Numbered from the stretch's first letter, positions 19,611 to 30,029 are shown. The stretch is DNA of 64,000 nt from Heligmosomoides polygyrus polygyrus (GCA_947396885.1 OX377202.1:2418001-2482000); one strand, 5' to 3'. Program-made: numbers and translations. The notes: generated from the sequence alone by a model not told the origin.

Positions 19611-20243
19611 CCCATTGACGACCGCCGCGTTTGACCGCGCTTGGGACCGCACGGACGCTGCAATCTCGTGAAAACACTAATTCACGATATTCCGAATGAA
19701 GCTCCCTCTCCAAAAGCTCCCTCTCCAAAAGCTCCCTCTCATATTGGAGAAGGCCGGAACAGATCTGAAGCAAAGCATAGAAGATGAATTTGCTTCTTTA
19801 AGAAGGTCTACAAAGAAACAGGACGCACGTTTGTCGCGAATCGTGCAAATAAGGTGACCTTATGATGTAGCAGGTGTTTGACATACTTTTGTCTAGATTG
19901 ATTCCAAAATTTTTACAAGAAAGATGACTAGATATTTTTCTGCATGACCATTTTTATAATATGTGAGTAGCTGTTCGTGAATAGTGCCGATCTTTGTGCA
20001 GCTTGAATAGTGTGTGGTACTTATTATTTGATTTTATCAGTGCTTAGAAGCAAATAACTGCCGGACCACAGCACAGTAGCATTGTGAGGATCTAAAATAT
20101 CTAATGATTACTCGTAAACTACGAAAAAAGCGAGAAATAGGCCGTACCGAACAGTTTTATAACCGCGGGCCAAAATCGGCCCGCGCGGTCCCACGCGACA
20201 GAAAAAGTGCGGGTCGAAAATGGCCCGCGCGGTCGTCAATGGG
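19611..20243. mobile_element. piggyBac-like MITE, copy 1
   Basis: A 633-bp element bounded by TTAA (19607-19610, 20244-20247), with termini CCCATTGACGACCGC and GCGGTCGTCAATGGG. TTAA target and C-rich CCC ends are the hallmark of piggyBac. The subterminal regions are GC-rich (CCGCGCGG, GGCCCGCGCGG) and the middle AT-rich. A CTCCCTCTCCAAAAG unit is repeated three times near 19700-19740. No transposase frame is present. Confidence 0.85.
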
Positions 20244-20247
20244 TTAA

Positions 20248-21099
20248 ACTATATTAAATTAAATTACTTATTACTTTCATTCGCATTTATTGCATTCGTT
20301 GGGTTAGGCTCCTTGTATGTGAGCTTCTGAATGCTGCGGAACACTTAAAAATAACGAAATTCAGGGCATAGTGATACTACGATCGTTTTACATTGTTGTT
20401 TTTCTCGTTAGGTTATCAGTGTTATGGAAGATCACTTTGTTTGTCATTTCCCTTTATAAGAGCACTAAGGTGCAGTTATAAATAAATAAACAAATAGATA
20501 TCTGTGAGGAGTAACGTTTACCAGAAGTGAGTTGGAAGTGATCAACAACAAAAAATTGTGTAACCTGATGTTATAATATCTTTTGCCGCCATCAAAACTC
20601 TCGTCCCAGGACGGACATGGACCCGCACTCTCCATCTTCCAGCCCATTACGCTATCAGCGCTGTTAAATCGCACACTGCATTCGCCATATCCTCGTTACG
20701 GTGGCCTATCAGCCCTCTCCACGATATGGGAATGTTGCGTGTGATCAAGCAGCGTTGTAATCCTGATCGGAAAGCTGAGGGTGCATGTACAAGTCTTGCA
20801 TGGCGCGAGAATTCTGATCGCAACAAGCCATTATGTGACTGCAACTAGCCACTATAGCAGTTCCTCTAGGCTTAAAACAAATGTGTTGGATATATTTATT
20901 TTGCGAACCGTATGTTTATTCACAGCATGGTGGTAGCCACGCATATAATAAAGAAACAAAAAAACAACACAAACACTAATAACTCAAACTTGAGGACTAA
21001 GTAGGCACCAATAAATGAGAACGAAAACAGTTATAACAATGCAACGCTGGACAACAATCAAGCGAACGAATGCTCAGATAATCCTAAGAGATTCTCGTT
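20248..21099. other. unassigned interior of Tigger-like element
   Basis: No coding motif recognised. Short frames at 20465-20674 and 20647-20844 (minus) lack domain features. Confidence 0.4.
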
Positions 21100-21585
21100 T
21101 TAGGCTAGCAATAAGTTGAACTCCCGCAAGCTTCTATAGGTCAAGAATGTTGATCTGACTGTGGTCCTCGCTACCGGCACATATAGCTGAAGCTTACCTC
21201 TCCTTGTTCTAGACAGATGGCCTCGGAAAAATATGCATGGGTTTATGTGCACCTTTTGGGTGAGAATCTTTAAAAGCATCTTGAGATCGAATGATTGCCT
21301 TCTACATTCAAGAGACTTTAATCCCAACACCCTGTTTCTTTCTCGGCCATTTGGGATTTGCGAGTAGTCCATGCCGAAGCATCTCATTACTGCTTTGCGA
21401 GTGAAATTATTCTGAATTCTTTCGAGCATGTCAATGTCTTTCTTCTTGAGAGGGTTGAACACAGTTGTTCCAAATTCAGCTATCGGCCGCACATATGGTT
21501 TATAAGCCCGCAGAAGGAGATCAGGATTATTGCTCTTCAAAACTTTGAAAATGTTGTAGGTGCGAAAAGTTGCCATTTTTACCAA
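21100..21585 (-). pseudogene. Non-LTR retrotransposon ORF2 C-terminal remnant
   Basis: The 161-codon minus frame reads LLLRAYKPYVRPIAEFGTTV, then FNPLKKKDIDMLERIQNNFTRK and AVMRCFGMDY, ending with RSLREFNLL. This is the region behind the polymerase in CR1/jockey-type LINEs (YKxYVRPxLExGxxVWxPxxxxDIxxLExVQ). The same stretch occurs, decayed, downstream of the polymerase at 54990-55400. The catalytic YxDD domain is missing. The fragment lies inside the Tigger-like element. Confidence 0.85.
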
Positions 21586-22269
21586 ATATTTGTAGTGAGC
21601 GTCAAACTTCAGATTTGATATTTCTATTATTATTATATTGATATTATTTTGATATTGCTTTAAATAATCTGAGTTTTGATCTAAACCTTCCGATTCTGAC
21701 TGAGGAAACCTCGAATTTACGCCATCTTCTAACGACCACCAAGACTACGGGCACGCGAGACTACGGGCACGCGAGAAAAACGTCTATATGACCTAATTCA
21801 TTGTCTCACAGGTGCTGGTCGCGACTACGAAAGAGGCAATAGAAGGGTAGGTTTGATCGCAGACGAGGTCAGCATCTTGCTCGTCTTCATTTCCGTGTGG
21901 GAGCGGAACTGAGCCCGGGTCGCGTTATAAACGAGTCATTTTGAACGCAGAGTTCCTCCCAAAACCGCGCTATAACGGAAGTAGCGTTATATCCGGCGCG
22001 TCTTAAGCGGAGTGGGCTTGTACTGGCGTAGAGGTAAGCTGGATAGGGCCGGAGAAAATCCACGTTATATCGAGAGTCGCGTATTATCCGGAGGCGTTCT
22101 AAGGGGAGGGAACTGTATAACTTTAAAATAACAAAATAGGTTTACGTGTAAGCAAAGGTCCAAGGAGATGAATATTTCAGGCAAAGAATCTTTTTGTCGT
22201 TGCCGGGTACTCGTACATGATGACATCTAGCACTACGCTCTTCTTGAGAAAATACTGTAATACCACAAG

Positions 22270-22610
22270 GTGAATCACATACATGAAAAGCATGGGTTTT
22301 GCAAGAGTGCAAAACAAACGCAGTCTGCGGGATCCAAACCCTCGAGCCCTCGCTCATGAGACTAGATCGCCCCTACTACGCCACCTGTGCACTGCGCCGA
22401 GTCGCGATACGAGCCCTCATCCCAGGCGCTCGTCAGCTGCGAAGCACGTGAATCAATATGCCGCCAACGGTCCAATTTCCGTCGCCCCTAACTCTGCGCA
22501 GAGTTGTATTGGGGTCGAGATTCCTGCAGTTTGTAACCTACCAGGGAGAGGCGATTCTGCCCATACACAACACTTGGGCCGCTCTGACCTACCGTTGAAA
22601 TAGTCTCCTG
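22270..22610 (-). repeat. SINE-B, copy 2
   Basis: Reverse complement of the copy at 18540-18866: GAGTGCAAAACA..., CGTGAATCAATATGCCGCC, CTAACTCTGCGCAGAGTTGT and AGGCGATTCTGCCC in matching order. The B-box region here reads GGATCCAAACCC on the + strand. Confidence 0.65.
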
Positions 22611-23214
22611 ATAAGACCTATTTGCATCTCCATAGCATTGCCGCATAACAACTATGTGTGTTGTGCAGGAACGAATTCTTAACAGAGCAGCTTGTTTACT
22701 ACTTATGTTGACGCATCTATCGTTGTCTTCAGTATCACGATGACGATTACGAGAAGGTGCGGGTTCACATGGCTAATAGATTTAGATATGAGCGCCTGTT
22801 TACTACGTCGGGACAATTGTGAGTGTGTTCTTGTCAGTGTCTATACTTGTTGTGAGCGTATAATTTCTTTAGTTATAAACGGATAGAGGAAGTGAGAGCC
22901 GCCAAAATTAGCAGCTTGATGGAGATGGGAAAGGCGTGAAGAACCTGTTGTGCCTGTCGAGAAGCGTTTGAAAGCTGCAAACAATGCTGATGACGCAGAG
23001 CTCCTATTCTGATTGTCCAACGTACGTTCCTGCACGATACGATCAAACGATCAAACACTTGGTTCGTGTAAGAGGATTCGAAGACAAGCACGTAGCTACT
23101 CTAAAAAGCGTCATGTCATCCAGTTTCATAGAACATCGCTAGAGCCCGCTAGAGCCGAGATAATTCGAATTGTGAAGAAAAATGCTAGGCTAATGCGGCC
23201 ACTGGAATAAATCT
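22611..23214. other. unassigned stretch
   Basis: Short frames only. CAATCAAACGATCAAAC-like words near 23040 are not organised into a repeat I can define. Confidence 0.35.
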
Positions 23215-23870
23215 AGCTTTATAGTCACAATACAGGCACGAAAGGAACACAAGCTTCATCACCAGCTGGCTTTATGAATTGACTGATAAAAGCCTCTATG
23301 TGCTGTAATGAGCCTTTTGCACGCCGCATCATAACTTTGGATGAAAAATGAGCCCTTTACGATAAGAGGAAGCGAGGATTTGTCCGGGTAGATAAGGATG
23401 CTCCTCCAACATCCTCTCCTAAACCCGACCTTCACCCTACAAAAGTTACGCTCACTTTGTGGTCGTGTTGTAAATGTGTAATCGATTACAGCTTTTGCAA
23501 CCTGGTCAGGCAGTCAAAGCAGAGTCCTGCTGCTGTGATTTAGGCCAAATGTATGAGAACTTGCAAAAATTGTGGCCGGCAGTAGCGAATAGAGGACGGC
23601 CGCTCCGACAACACAAGGCCACACACTCACAATCCACTCAGCGGAAATAGACCCATTCAGGTATCAACGTTCTTCCTCACCAACCATATTCTGCCAACCT
23701 TGTCCCCACTGACTATCACTTTTTCCTAGCTCTTGATTCTCATTTGCGTCAGAAACAATTCACTAATTTGACCTATGTTGAATGTGCCCTGTTTGATTTC
23801 GTTAATTCCTATTATCTTAGTTTTTGTTGTAAAGGATTATATTTATTATATTTTGTCGGCAAAAACGTAT
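23215..23870 (+). pseudogene. mariner transposase remnant (C-terminal half)
   Basis: Pieces in changing frames follow the order expected for mariner: LDEK near 23338 (first aspartate), PKPDLHPTKVTLTLW near 23425, and LVRQ...AESYC-like text. Then come DNTRPHT near 23605 (second aspartate) and TDYHFF(L)ALDSHLRQKQF near 23705 (third aspartate). Multiple frameshifts and stops show long decay. No terminal repeats were identified. It is a different lineage from the mariner at 43982-45264, judged by the PKPDLHP region. Confidence 0.75.
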
Positions 23871-24086
23871 AGATTCTGGTGAATTTTATTTTGATTAATA
23901 ATCTTGTATTTTGGCTGACTTATAGTAGTTTGAAGTAAGCGGTTCGTTTCGGCAACTAATTTTGCGACAGCCTAATATTTTCTTCGCTCTATCGTTTCAC
24001 CTTTTTTATTATGTTCTAACTACATCTAGAAGCGTCCACGAAGAAGACTAAAGATTAGGTACTTCCGAGTTCAGTAAAAGACGGAG

Positions 24087-24329
24087 GTGTGTACTTCATT
24101 CTTGAACAGAGAAGGTCGAGAATACATTAAACTACTTGGAGACTCTCCCGTCGTTCTTGAAGTTTCTGACGCGGTTTTTTTACTAAGCGGATTAGCAGAA
24201 CTGTATATGGCAGAAGGGAGGGGGCAGAGTTGTGCTGACGATGAAGACGAAGGGAACCCTGCTCTCTATAAGAGGTGGCTTAGTCCTCGTAGTGACAGTG
24301 AGCACGATTATACCCTGATCCCTTCTTGA
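24087..24329 (+). CDS. Exon-like reading frame, unknown protein
   Basis: The 80-codon frame has coding-like composition: REGREYIKLLGDSPVVLEV, SDAVFLLSGLAELYMAEGRG, an acidic stretch (ADDEDEG), and a C-terminus RWLSPRSDSEHDYTLIPS before a TGA. A usable 3' splice site (TTCATTCTTGAACAG) lies at 24095-24109, so the true exon may begin at 24110, not the ATG. I recognise no domain. It may be the last exon of a host gene or a relic. Confidence 0.3.
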   Translation: MCTSFLNREGREYIKLLGDSPVVLEVSDAVFLLSGLAELYMAEGRGQSCADDEDEGNPALYKRWLSPRSDSEHDYTLIPS

Positions 24330-24606
24330 TCTCAGACTCTCTGCAAGATATTTCCTGCAGTTCTTTAGTCCAGCAAACAGAAAGAAGCCTTATACGCTAT
24401 TATTAGTGCACCAAACGGGAAGCAAATTTGATCTGAATGGTCGCTTGAGGCAAAAGGTCTATCTATAGATTTGGATTTGAACGTTGGTTGCTACATCTAC
24501 AGTGTGGCTCCTAATTATTTGCGCATAGTTTATCACTAATAACTTCAACAAAAAGCAACATTTAAACAATCTGATACAGCTTTTATATAGAGCAATGCCT
24601 AGCAAT

Positions 24607-25764
24607 CATTCACTCGAGAAGATGTTCGAGAAGAGCTCCTTTTGCAGCAATACATGCCTTCAGCCTCTTCTCCACCGACATTACTGTGGGCCGCAGGAAG
24701 GTGACGTCGATATCGTCCCACGCCTTCTGATGTGAAGCTTTGAGAGCGTTCAAACTTTGGTGACTCTTCGAGGAGACCTTCTGCTGCAAGTAGCCCCACA
24801 CAGCAAAATCCATCGGATTCAGATCAGCCAGAAGTCCTTCGTCCGGTAGCCAGGGAAGTGACTCTCGCAGAATGCCAGTGTGGATCTTGCAGAATGAGCA
24901 GGTGCCCAGTCTTGTTAGATCACGCATTGACCACTGACAACATTTTCAGCAACCCAGGGGAGAAGAACATCGCGCAGGATCTTTTCTGGGAAGACTTCAG
25001 CGTTGATTCTCACTGAACGGTCGACGAAAACCAGAGGTGTCTTCTTGTCCAGGGTAATGCCAGCCCATACCATTACAGATTTCGGAAAAAGAGTCCTGTT
25101 GAGAACACGACGTTGAGAAGACATGTTTCTGGATGGAGGCAGCAACTGACGCTGATTCTGTGAGTTGCGTGCCACTTCAATGGTAAAAATCTTCTCGTCC
25201 GTCCAGATGACGTTTGACAAGCGGCCGTGCTGGATCTCCTTTAGCAACAACTTGGATTTTTCAAATCTAATCTGCATCGCAGCTTCCGTAAGGCCCGGTT
25301 TATACTTCGTCGCGGCGCGACGCGATGGCCACGCAATGAGGCCAAATTGATCGATCGCGTCGCACAATCAATATGGCCACTATATGTGGCGTCGCGTCGC
25401 GCCGCGACGAAGTATAAACGGGCCTAAGGGCTCGTCCGCGATAAAGACGATGACTGCGAAGCCCAAGATCCTGTTTACGATCTTCTGTTCTGCGGGAAAC
25501 CTCAAGGTTTACGGCAATCCGGTTCATGCTAACTCCACTGTTCCGGTCGATTCTCTTTTTGATGACCTTTCGAAGGCGGAGAGTGTTCACAGTACGTGGT
25601 CTGCCAGATCTCTTCCTCGGTTCGACCGTTCCTTCCTCTCTGTACTGTTTCACAATGTGTTGGACTGTTCAGACAGAAATTTGAAGTCGTCGAGCGATCT
25701 CTGCTGCAGAATGTCCCTTATCGGCGAGACGAGCGATGGTGGAACGATGTGGTGAAGCTTTCAT
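24607..25764 (-). pseudogene. Tc1/IS630-type transposase pseudogene
   Basis: From the ATG at 25764: MKASPHRSTIARLADKGHSA with a helix-turn-helix, then EPRKRSGRPRTVNTLRL (a GRPR-type linker). A second DNA-binding region follows (RIDRNSGVSMNRIAVNLEV). After the MITE come NVIWTDEKIF (first catalytic Asp) and SVMVWAGITL, then a deletion where the second Asp motif should be. The LADLNPMDFAVWGYLQQKV block and a normal C-terminus end near 24607. Defects are a stop codon near residue 32 (probably former Trp), the 133-bp MITE, and lost sequence around the second and third catalytic residues. Confidence 0.85.
25292..25424. mobile_element. MITE, family P, inside transposase gene
   Basis: A 133-bp palindrome with termini GGCCCGGTTTATACTTCG and CGAAGTATAAACGGGCC, and TAA on both sides (25289-25291, 25425-25427). 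Removing the element plus one TAA restores an uninterrupted reading frame across the junction (…RALTEA…). This confirms the borders and the 3-bp duplication. Confidence 0.95.
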
Positions 25765-26223
25765 TGTCGAGGGTATTGAGTGTGTCACCTTGCTTGGTTT
25801 TTGTACATACTTCCCCTATTCTAGAAAAATCCTAATAAGGGATCTTCCGCCATTTTCAAAAATACAATAGCGGTTGGAATTTCGCGCAAATAATTAGGAG
25901 CCGCCCTGTACTCACGGTTCTTTTCAATTTAATATTTCTACATTCAGGAGGAGGCTCTTCGAAGAAAAAAGTAACAGAAACCAATCATGGAAAAAAGAAA
26001 CTGAAGAATTGAATGAAAGACAACACAAAAACAACAACAATTTGGAGCGCTGGCACTTTCTTTGGCGACATTCCTTGGCACTTCACCTTGGTCAACTTTC
26101 GTAACTCATAGTGGAAAGCAACATTTCATTTGTTTTGCTGTATTAGATTATCTGTGAACAAATTGCGTTCTTTTTTGGCAGTATTTTATCAACTGTTTTT
26201 TATATATCATTCATTAGCACTAA

Positions 26224-26357
26224 GGGGTTGTTTAGTGTGCGCGCGAGGCGCGACGCGACGCATGTGTAGCGGCCGAATTGATCGAGCGACGCGACTGATC
26301 GATTCGGCCACTACACATGACATCGCGTCGCGAGCCGCGCGCACACTAAACGGCCCC
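26224..26357. mobile_element. MITE, family R
   Basis: A 134-bp near-perfect palindrome with termini GGGGTTGTTTAGTGTGCGCG and CGCGCACACTAAACGGCCCC, and TAA at 26221-26223 and 26358-26360. The centre holds GGCCGAATTGATCGAGCG against CGATCGATTCGGCC-type sequence. One of the best preserved copies. Confidence 0.9.
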
Positions 26358-26389
26358 TAAAAATTCCCGAATCCACCGATACGACCTCG

Positions 26390-26790
26390 GTCGAGGAAAA
26401 ATTTTTCCTGAAATATTGTCTAGGGGGTTATTTGGGGTGCTGCTTACGTATCTGACATCCGACATCCATGCTCCTCGACCATTCTTGAAAAAGCATAGTT
26501 GTCCAAGTTAAGCTTCTCGTACAAATCCTTCAATATGAAGTCACACAGTTCGGCTGCCTTCCTGTTTCTGCACTATGCAGCCGAATCGTGGAAAACGGAT
26601 GCCAGATTCGTGATCAGCACCCCAAATAACCCACTTAGACGAAGTTTCAGCGAAATCGGTGAGCTTACCTGGACCACCCTTGTTAACGGCATCGGTGGTC
26701 TCCGACCGAATCGTGAAAAACGAATGTCAGATTAGTTTTTTAGCACCTCAAATAACCTCCTAGACAAAGTGTCAGCAAAAAACTTTTTTC
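26390..26790. repeat. Dispersed 'GAATCGTG-AAAA-CG' repeat segment
   Basis: Two partial direct copies of CGAATCGTG(G/A)AAAACG(G/A)ATG(C/T)CAGATT followed by (A)GCACC(C/T)CAAATAACC lie near 26580 and 26705. Related words occur in the tandem repeat at 56410-56780 and near 60548. The frame at 26499-26735 runs across it and is probably not a gene. Confidence 0.45.
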
Positions 26791-27020
26791 CATCCGTGTC
26801 GATTGAGTCGGAACTTTTAACCAGTGCCCATTCATTTAATGTTTGTCTTGCTGCACGTAGTAAATGCTTGGTTTAAAGTAATTTATTTTGTTTGCTTCAA
26901 ATTTTATTCTTCATGAATTTCAGGCACCGCATTCATCAACTCCTACACCGTATATATAAGAAAATGGACGAGCATTTAAGAGCACTGCGTAGCCCTCAAA
27001 GCTAATTAGATAATCCATTC

Positions 27021-27485
27021 TTGAGGCACCGCACCCTCAGACACGCACGAGATCCACTGCCGCAGCCGCGAGTCTCGATCCTTCAAAAAAATCTGACGGA
27101 TACAGTGGAGAGGATGATCAAGGAAGCGCTTGAGATAAAACACTGGCAGCCACCCATTAACAAGAAGGAAGGAATGAAGTATGCATTGAGCCTTATCAGT
27201 CTCTGAGGTTACGCGGCGTGACTGACTGAGGATGATGGCGACTTTGGGAGACGAGAGACCGGTCACTGCTCGCGGATCTATATAAATAGAGGAGAGACCC
27301 TGCACTTCATTTCTGGCCAAATTGCACCACTGTAACTTCTTGCCCCCCCCCCCCCCCGTTCCTGTCGGTGGAACCCAGTTCTGTGATGCGTCGATTGTTG
27401 TTGTTGTTGTTGTTTGTATAAGCATCGTAGTTGTTCTAGACCTGAAGAAGAGCTTAAGGCCCGAAGCGTTGTCAATAAACATTTC
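27021..27485 (+). pseudogene. Penelope-like element 3' remnant
   Basis: The frame 27021-27206 ends RMIKEALEIKHWQPPINKKEG then MKYALSLISL. This fits the end of the GIY-YIG endonuclease domain of Penelope-like elements. Downstream are a TATAAATAGAGGAG box (27279), a C-run of 16, a GTT repeat (27395-27415), and then CTGAAGAAGAG...GGCCCGAAGCGTTGTCAATAAA at 27441-27479. The last is the motif also seen at 1425-1468 and 17336-17400. The polymerase is absent. Identification rests on short motifs. Confidence 0.4.
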
Positions 27486-28199
27486 GCTATTTTGAGCTTC
27501 ACTCTTAAGAAGAAGGATATGAACTCCTATACCAGCAAGTATGCGGGGTATAGGAGGGTACACGTACCAACGATGAGTTATTCATGACAAACCTTATCCG
27601 CTACGTCATGAGTATATCGTTGGGTAGAGAATACTCGACGATCGTCGTCGTAGGTTTATCCGTATACCCGCTAGCATTCCGTGCCCCTTGGACAAAATGG
27701 CGCTCCGGTGAGATCAACTGTTCTCGCGAGAGGCTTAGTCCATACCAATTACGATCAATTCGACAACTTTGTCCGGCTGGGTGAAGGGTCTGTGGAAATC
27801 GAGCATAAGGTCGTCCACTTGTTCACTACGCATCAGCTCCTCCTGTCCAACACGTCGAAGCCACGCGACTGTTCTTCTCATTTAGCAGTAATTCTATCAG
27901 TGGGTGGCGGGTGAGGTCTGCTCCGTTACCGGTAATCCCATTCTGATGACTGATTGCTTATGCGGCTTACCATTCGGCTTCCGCGTCTGCGCTATATTTG
28001 AAGAAACAGAGGAAAACGAGAGTGATGAGATGTCCGGGTTCGAGACTTGCACAGATCGTTGGATTTTCTTTTTGTAAACGATGTTTAAGCTCAGGCAGCT
28101 TAAATATGTCTAGCTCGGCGCTGCACAGCCACGTAAATCGCCTCCTTTGAATCGAATTACTCTTCACAGAGCGGAAAGCTGTTTTAAAGATGAGGAGCG
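27486..28199. other. unassigned stretch with one coding-like piece
   Basis: A frame near 27987-28075 (IFEETEENESDEMSGFETC, ending at a TAA) looks protein-like, but no splice signals or family assign it. Nothing else is supported. Confidence 0.3.
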
Positions 28200-28470
28200 A
28201 AATTTGCAGAATGCGCCACGCATTCAGCTTCTACGTGATATTGCAAGGACAATTTACTTGGCCTGTACATAGAACGACTTGATGTAACCAGCCGATAAAT
28301 AGGTAAGTGTTTTATTCTTTCCAGACAGGTCTAATATCAATTCACCTATCCCTGCTGGATGGTAGGCTTTGTTGGCCTGAGCGGGAAGCCCGAACCAAGA
28401 AATCGATTCGGGGTGCAGACGACAGCCGGCGCCCCTCCGGTTGTGCTACCGCGTGCCGCCTTCATAGAAT
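28200..28470 (-). repeat. SINE-A, reverse copy
   Basis: Tail (GAATGCGCCACGCATTCAGC) to head (CGCCCCTCCGGTTGTGCTACCGCG) in reverse order. The body TTCTTTCCAGACAGGTCTAA is conserved. First of four reverse copies clustered between 28.2 and 30.9 kb. Confidence 0.75.
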
Positions 28471-28589
28471 ATGTGATAAAAAATGCATAAATCATCGAGC
28501 TTCTTTAAACTATTGCATTTGAAGAATAATTCTTTGAAGATTTAAGAGTTGTAGTCCGACTACGATTCGAAGCTTTAAAGGTTAAGTGA

Positions 28590-28890
28590 CAATAAGGATA
28601 AAGGATAAATGGCGGCGTTACTCAATTCCTTTTCGGTTGCGCCACGCATTCCAGTTCTACGGAATGTCGTGGAGGCGATTTGAATGCATATTTGACCATA
28701 CAATGACTTGCGGTGGTCAGCCGATGAACAAGTCAGCGCTTCGTCCTTCCCAGACAAGTCTTGTACCAGCTCACCGACCCCGGAGGGATGGAAGGCTTGG
28801 TTGGACTGGACGGGAAATCCGAACCAGGAACCTCCTATTGGGTGAAGACGACAGTCGGCGCTTCCTCTGACTGCGCTACACAAGCCCCTA
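28590..28890 (-). repeat. SINE-A, reverse full-length copy
   Basis: The reverse-oriented tail starts at AAGGATAAAGGATAAATGG and runs through GCGCCACGCATTCCAG and TGAACAAGTCAGCGCTTCG. The reverse B box GGGAAATCCGAACCAGG is followed by the reverse A box CTTCCTCTGACTGCGCTA. Confidence 0.8.
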
Positions 28891-28921
28891 AGTGACAATA
28901 GACGGTGCTAATTGCTCTTCT

Positions 28922-29192
28922 TTAGAATGCGCCATGCATTCCACCTCTACTGGTTGTCGGACAGTTTGAGTGTGCAGTTCTCCTACAACTTGCGGTAGCG
29001 AACCGATGAACAAGTCAGTATTCTATCCTTTCCAGACGAGTCTGGTAGCAATTCATACCAATTCGTCGACCTCGGAGGGAAGGGAGGTTTGCCTGGCATG
29101 GGCGAAAAAAAACTCGAACCATGGAGCTGATTCGGGATTCAGACGGCAGCTGGCGCCTTCTCCTACTGCGCTATCAGACACTAGTATGGACA
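28922..29192 (-). repeat. SINE-A, reverse copy
   Basis: GAATGCGCCATGCATTCCACC, then GATGAACAAGTCAGTATTC, TTTCCAGACGAGTCTGGTAG and CTCCTACTGCGCTATCAG. The B-box region is altered (AAAACTCGAACCATGG). Confidence 0.75.
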
Positions 29193-29222
29193 GCGGCTTC
29201 ACAAACGTACTTATCTTTTCCA

Positions 29223-29435
29223 GGCATCGAAGAAGGCGAAGACAACGACACTTCATGGAACTCATCTTCCACGTTAAATATCTTATGGAAGGAGCTCCTT
29301 TGCCACTTTGTTAATGGGCGTTTTATCTTAGCATCATTGACGCACTACCCCTTCATATTCCTACCCCTCGGATTAAAATTCCCACAGAGGATTGGGTTAC
29401 TCCTACGCTTTTCCTCTTTCATAGTCTTTTCCTAA
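29223..29435 (+). CDS. Exon-like segment after strong 3' splice site
   Basis: ACTTATCTTTTCCAG (29209-29223) is a good nematode acceptor. It is followed by an open frame GIEEGEDNDTSWNSSSTLNI with two N-glycosylation-type sequons. The frame continues to a TAA at 29433. No family recognised. May be a host exon or chance. Confidence 0.2.
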   Translation, partial: GIEEGEDNDTSWNSSSTLNILWKELLCHFVNGRFILASLTHYPFIFLPLGLKFPQRIGLLLRFSSFIVFS

Positions 29436-29674
29436 AAACATAGGGCTTTTAGAATGGCCTTCAAGATTCGCTTAGTCCGCTTGAGAAGACCAGCAATAAA
29501 CCGTTGTTAGAGAAAACCCGTCGTTGCTGTTGCTCAGGGAATAATTGGCGCTGCTCCCTCCTCGGATTTTATTTTTGAGTTTAAGGATTGACACTGAACT
29601 AGTTAGATTAGTTCATTCCTCGAGTGACGCTTCTGAAGCTTTCTCCAGGGCTCGTCATGATATTCGGAGGGAAA

Positions 29675-29830
29675 AATAGAGTGCGTGGCGCATCCCAGGC
29701 CAGGAGTCGGCGTCAAATTCCATATTTGCCTAGCTAGCAGAGTCAGGTAAAGCCTCGGCTTCCGATTCTACCCCGAACTGGTTCAAGGTTCGGATTTCGC
29801 CGAGGCTATCCAAGACCTACCGTAGTAACC
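29675..29830 (+). repeat. SINE-A, two rearranged pieces
   Basis: A forward tail (GAGTGCGTGGCGCATCCCAGG) is followed by a forward head (AGCAGAGTCAGGTAAAGCC, GGTTCAAGGTTCGGATTTCG). The order is tail before head, as in a tandem of two truncated copies. Confidence 0.55.
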
Positions 29831-29837
29831 TATCAAT

Positions 29838-30029
29838 ATGTTCTTCAGCTGCTGCAGATTCAACGGCCATTATTTTCGCGCCGTTCCCACCTACCCTGGA
29901 AGGATCTCACGTACTAACTGTATGAGTAACACTAGCAATGAACCGGTCACCAATGATCGCAGTACAACCTCGCCCGTCAGCAATATGACAGCTCTGAGCA
30001 GCTCAGCGGCTACTGCCGCCGACGATTGA
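29838..30029 (+). CDS. Exon-like C-terminal reading frame
   Basis: A possible acceptor TTCTTCAGCTGCTGCAG ends at 29857. The frame continues RFNGHYFRAVPTYPGRISRT, NCMSNTSNEPVTNDRSTTS and SSAATAADD to TGA at 30027. The Ser/Thr/Asn-rich tail resembles a cytoplasmic or disordered C-terminus, with balanced codon use. It is bounded upstream by SINE pieces. I cannot name a family. Confidence 0.3.
   Translation: MFFSCCRFNGHYFRAVPTYPGRISRTNCMSNTSNEPVTNDRSTTSPVSNMTALSSSAATAADD

Larger units (their letters stand above)
19054..22115. mobile_element. Tigger/pogo-like element, non-autonomous, 3.06 kb
   Basis: Termini are CAGCTTCCCCTCGTTATAAC and the inverted GTTCTAAGGGGAGGGAACTG, each flanked by TA (19052-19053, 22116-22117). 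pogo/Tigger elements begin with CAG and have terminal repeats of this CCTCGTTnTAnnGCG kind, so the assignment is by family knowledge. Subterminal CGCGTTATAA(A/C) boxes recur near 21930-22070. No pogo transposase frame is visible. The interior hosts a piggyBac-like MITE and a reverse transcriptase relic. Confidence 0.65.
24500..25908. mobile_element. Tc1-like element with nested MITE
   Basis: Terminal inverted repeats are CAGTGTGGCTCCTAATTATT and the reverse of AATAATTAGGAGCCGCCCTG, flanked by TA (24498-24499 and 25909-25910). The length is 1,409 bp; subtracting the 136 bp MITE plus duplication gives 1,273 bp, normal for this superfamily. It encodes a decayed transposase on the minus strand. 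Confidence 0.9.

Noticed and set aside
27006..27563. 185-codon minus-strand frame
   Set aside because: It spans a C-run, a GTT microsatellite and an opposite-strand Penelope-like end, and has no domain.
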